Part shown: one piece after another, positions 6,492 to 7,025 of the stretch
How the letters are laid out: every line of letters starts with the position of its first letter
Numbering within the stretch: the first letter of the stretch is position 1
Assembly (NCBI GenBank): GCA_031256755.1
Contig: JAIRPZ010000231.1
Location: 1 to 7,025, forward strand
DNA length: 7,025 nt
Direction: 5' to 3'
Origin: Planctomycetaceae bacterium
GTDB taxonomy: Bacteria > Planctomycetota > Planctomycetia > Pirellulales > Thermoguttaceae
The notes under the pieces: generated by a model
Told to the model about the DNA's origin: nothing
What the model saw: only the letters and a program-made list of their open reading frames with translations
Database searches by the model: none
Made by a program: the position numbers and the translations under genes

Positions 6492-6932
6492 ATGACGATA
6501 GAAAACATTTTAGAATTGCGCCGGCAAAGTAAAGAACATTTGCGGCTGCTTGCAGAGGCGTTGGCAAAGGAAGAGGCAGCGATTCGGCAACTGTTTCAGC
6601 CGGAAGAGAGTGAAATGCCGCTGGAGTTTATCGAAGAGCGGCGGCAAATTCGCTGGCAGGGAGGAACGGTTAAACTGTCATTAAATCGATATTACTTACT
6701 TAAGACGATTTGGGAGGCAAAAGACCATGCGGCGGATTTGGCGGTGATTGAAAAGGCGATTTGGGGTGGATCGCAGGCAATCAATACCGTTTCTAATCTT
6801 GTCCGTCTTACACAAAAAGATGTAAACGAGGCAAATTTCCCTTATGTTATCAAGTCGGTTACCAATTTTTCTACACGGCAATTAAAGGGATACTGCCTTG
6901 TTTTTGCCGGTTTCACAAAAAAATGTGAATGA
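6492..6932 (+). CDS. Winged-helix (OmpR/PhoB C-terminal type) DNA-binding protein without receiver domain
   Basis: A 146-residue protein I do not recognise as a named gene. Residues 3-35 (ENILELRRQSKEHLRLL and on) are charged and heptad-like, probably a helix or short coiled coil for dimerisation. Residues about 52-139 look like the trans_reg_C winged helix: IRWQGGTVKLSLNRYYLLKTIW for the entry strands and helix 1, IEKAIWG for helix 2, INTVSNLVRLTQKDV for the recognition helix, and KGYCLVF for the wing hairpin. There is no phosphoacceptor domain, so control must come from elsewhere. The frame is open back to 6279, but that extension is Cys/Arg-rich and unlike protein and covers the RNA structure. 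The ATG at 6492 is therefore chosen, although no Shine-Dalgarno precedes it. It lies right behind the structured RNA and its U-tract. The role could be transcription regulation or a mobile or defence accessory; the sequence does not decide. Confidence 0.7.
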   Translation: MTIENILELRRQSKEHLRLLAEALAKEEAAIRQLFQPEESEMPLEFIEERRQIRWQGGTVKLSLNRYYLLKTIWEAKDHAADLAVIEKAIWGGSQAINTVSNLVRLTQKDVNEANFPYVIKSVTNFSTRQLKGYCLVFAGFTKKCE

Positions 6933-6967
6933 GAAAAAGAAAGGAAAAGGTAAAATGGCGGACATGT

Positions 6968-7010
6968 AGCGGAAGGAAATGAGTGTTTCATTTTCTTCAT
7001 AGAATCCGCT
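6968..7010 (+). terminator. Hairpin downstream of the winged-helix gene
   Basis: An 11-bp stem with one G-U (6972-6982 with 6988-6998) and a 5-base loop. It can be extended by an outer AGCGG/CCGCT pair (6968-6972 with 7006-7010), which competes for one base pair. Only TTTAAT follows, so it is a possible transcript end or 3' structure, not a clear intrinsic terminator. The tail 6933-7025 holds no other gene that I can support. Confidence 0.4.
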
Positions 7011-7025
7011 TTAATCCTCTTGAAT

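Noticed and set aside
6214..6567. Minus-strand frame of 117 codons opposite the structured RNA
   Set aside because: It overlaps the start of the winged-helix gene and has low-complexity, Arg-rich content. Base pairing explains the openness better.
6912..6929. TTCACA/TGTGAA inverted repeat at the end of the winged-helix gene
   Set aside because: It is 6 bp with an all-A loop inside the last codons, with no U-tract on the plus strand. It could arise from coding sequence alone.

Overview
The window reads like part of a chromosome from a planctomycete-type bacterium. This is inferred, not proven. The base composition is moderate in GC, most starts lack a clear Shine-Dalgarno sequence, and there is a secreted PHP-like protein with the layout of a planctomycete family. 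An OleA-like condensing enzyme and a compact DNA-binding protein with only a winged helix also fit. No transposase, integrase, phage gene, tRNA, rRNA or CRISPR array is visible.

Layout. (1) 1-564, plus strand: the C-terminal two thirds of acetyl-CoA carboxylase beta subunit (accD), cut by the left edge. (2) 652-2328, plus strand: a likely two-gene unit of a CheW-type chemotaxis adaptor and an OleA/FabH-type condensing enzyme, behind a good -10 box. (3) 2392-3408, minus strand: a PhoH-family P-loop ATPase, convergent with the condensing enzyme. (4) 3547-6082, plus strand: a secreted PHP/amidohydrolase-like protein followed by glucose-6-phosphate isomerase (pgi), divergent from phoH with candidate promoters facing both ways. 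A perfect 9-bp hairpin follows the pgi stop. (5) 6083-6491: a 409-base stretch with no convincing protein gene. It holds a -10 box and then about 330 bases dense in hairpins. Three of these are capped by stable tetraloops (UUCG, CUUG, GUAA) in the plus orientation. A 7-nt bulge is exactly complementary to a distal hairpin loop, which predicts a kissing interaction, and the stretch ends in a weak hairpin with a short U-tract. (6) 6492-6932, plus strand: a 146-residue protein with an N-terminal helix and a C-terminal OmpR/PhoB-like winged helix but no receiver domain. (7) 6933-7025: a short tail with another strong hairpin.

Most genes are housekeeping: fatty-acid precursor supply (AccD), lipid-type condensation (OleA-like), sugar phosphate metabolism (Pgi), RNA/stress ATPase (PhoH) and chemotaxis signalling (CheW). 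They do not form one pathway. The part that stands out is the structured RNA at about 6154-6486 directly before the winged-helix gene. I could not match it to RNase P, tmRNA, SRP, 6S or a riboswitch class I know. It could be a free-standing noncoding RNA or a regulatory leader of the gene behind it.
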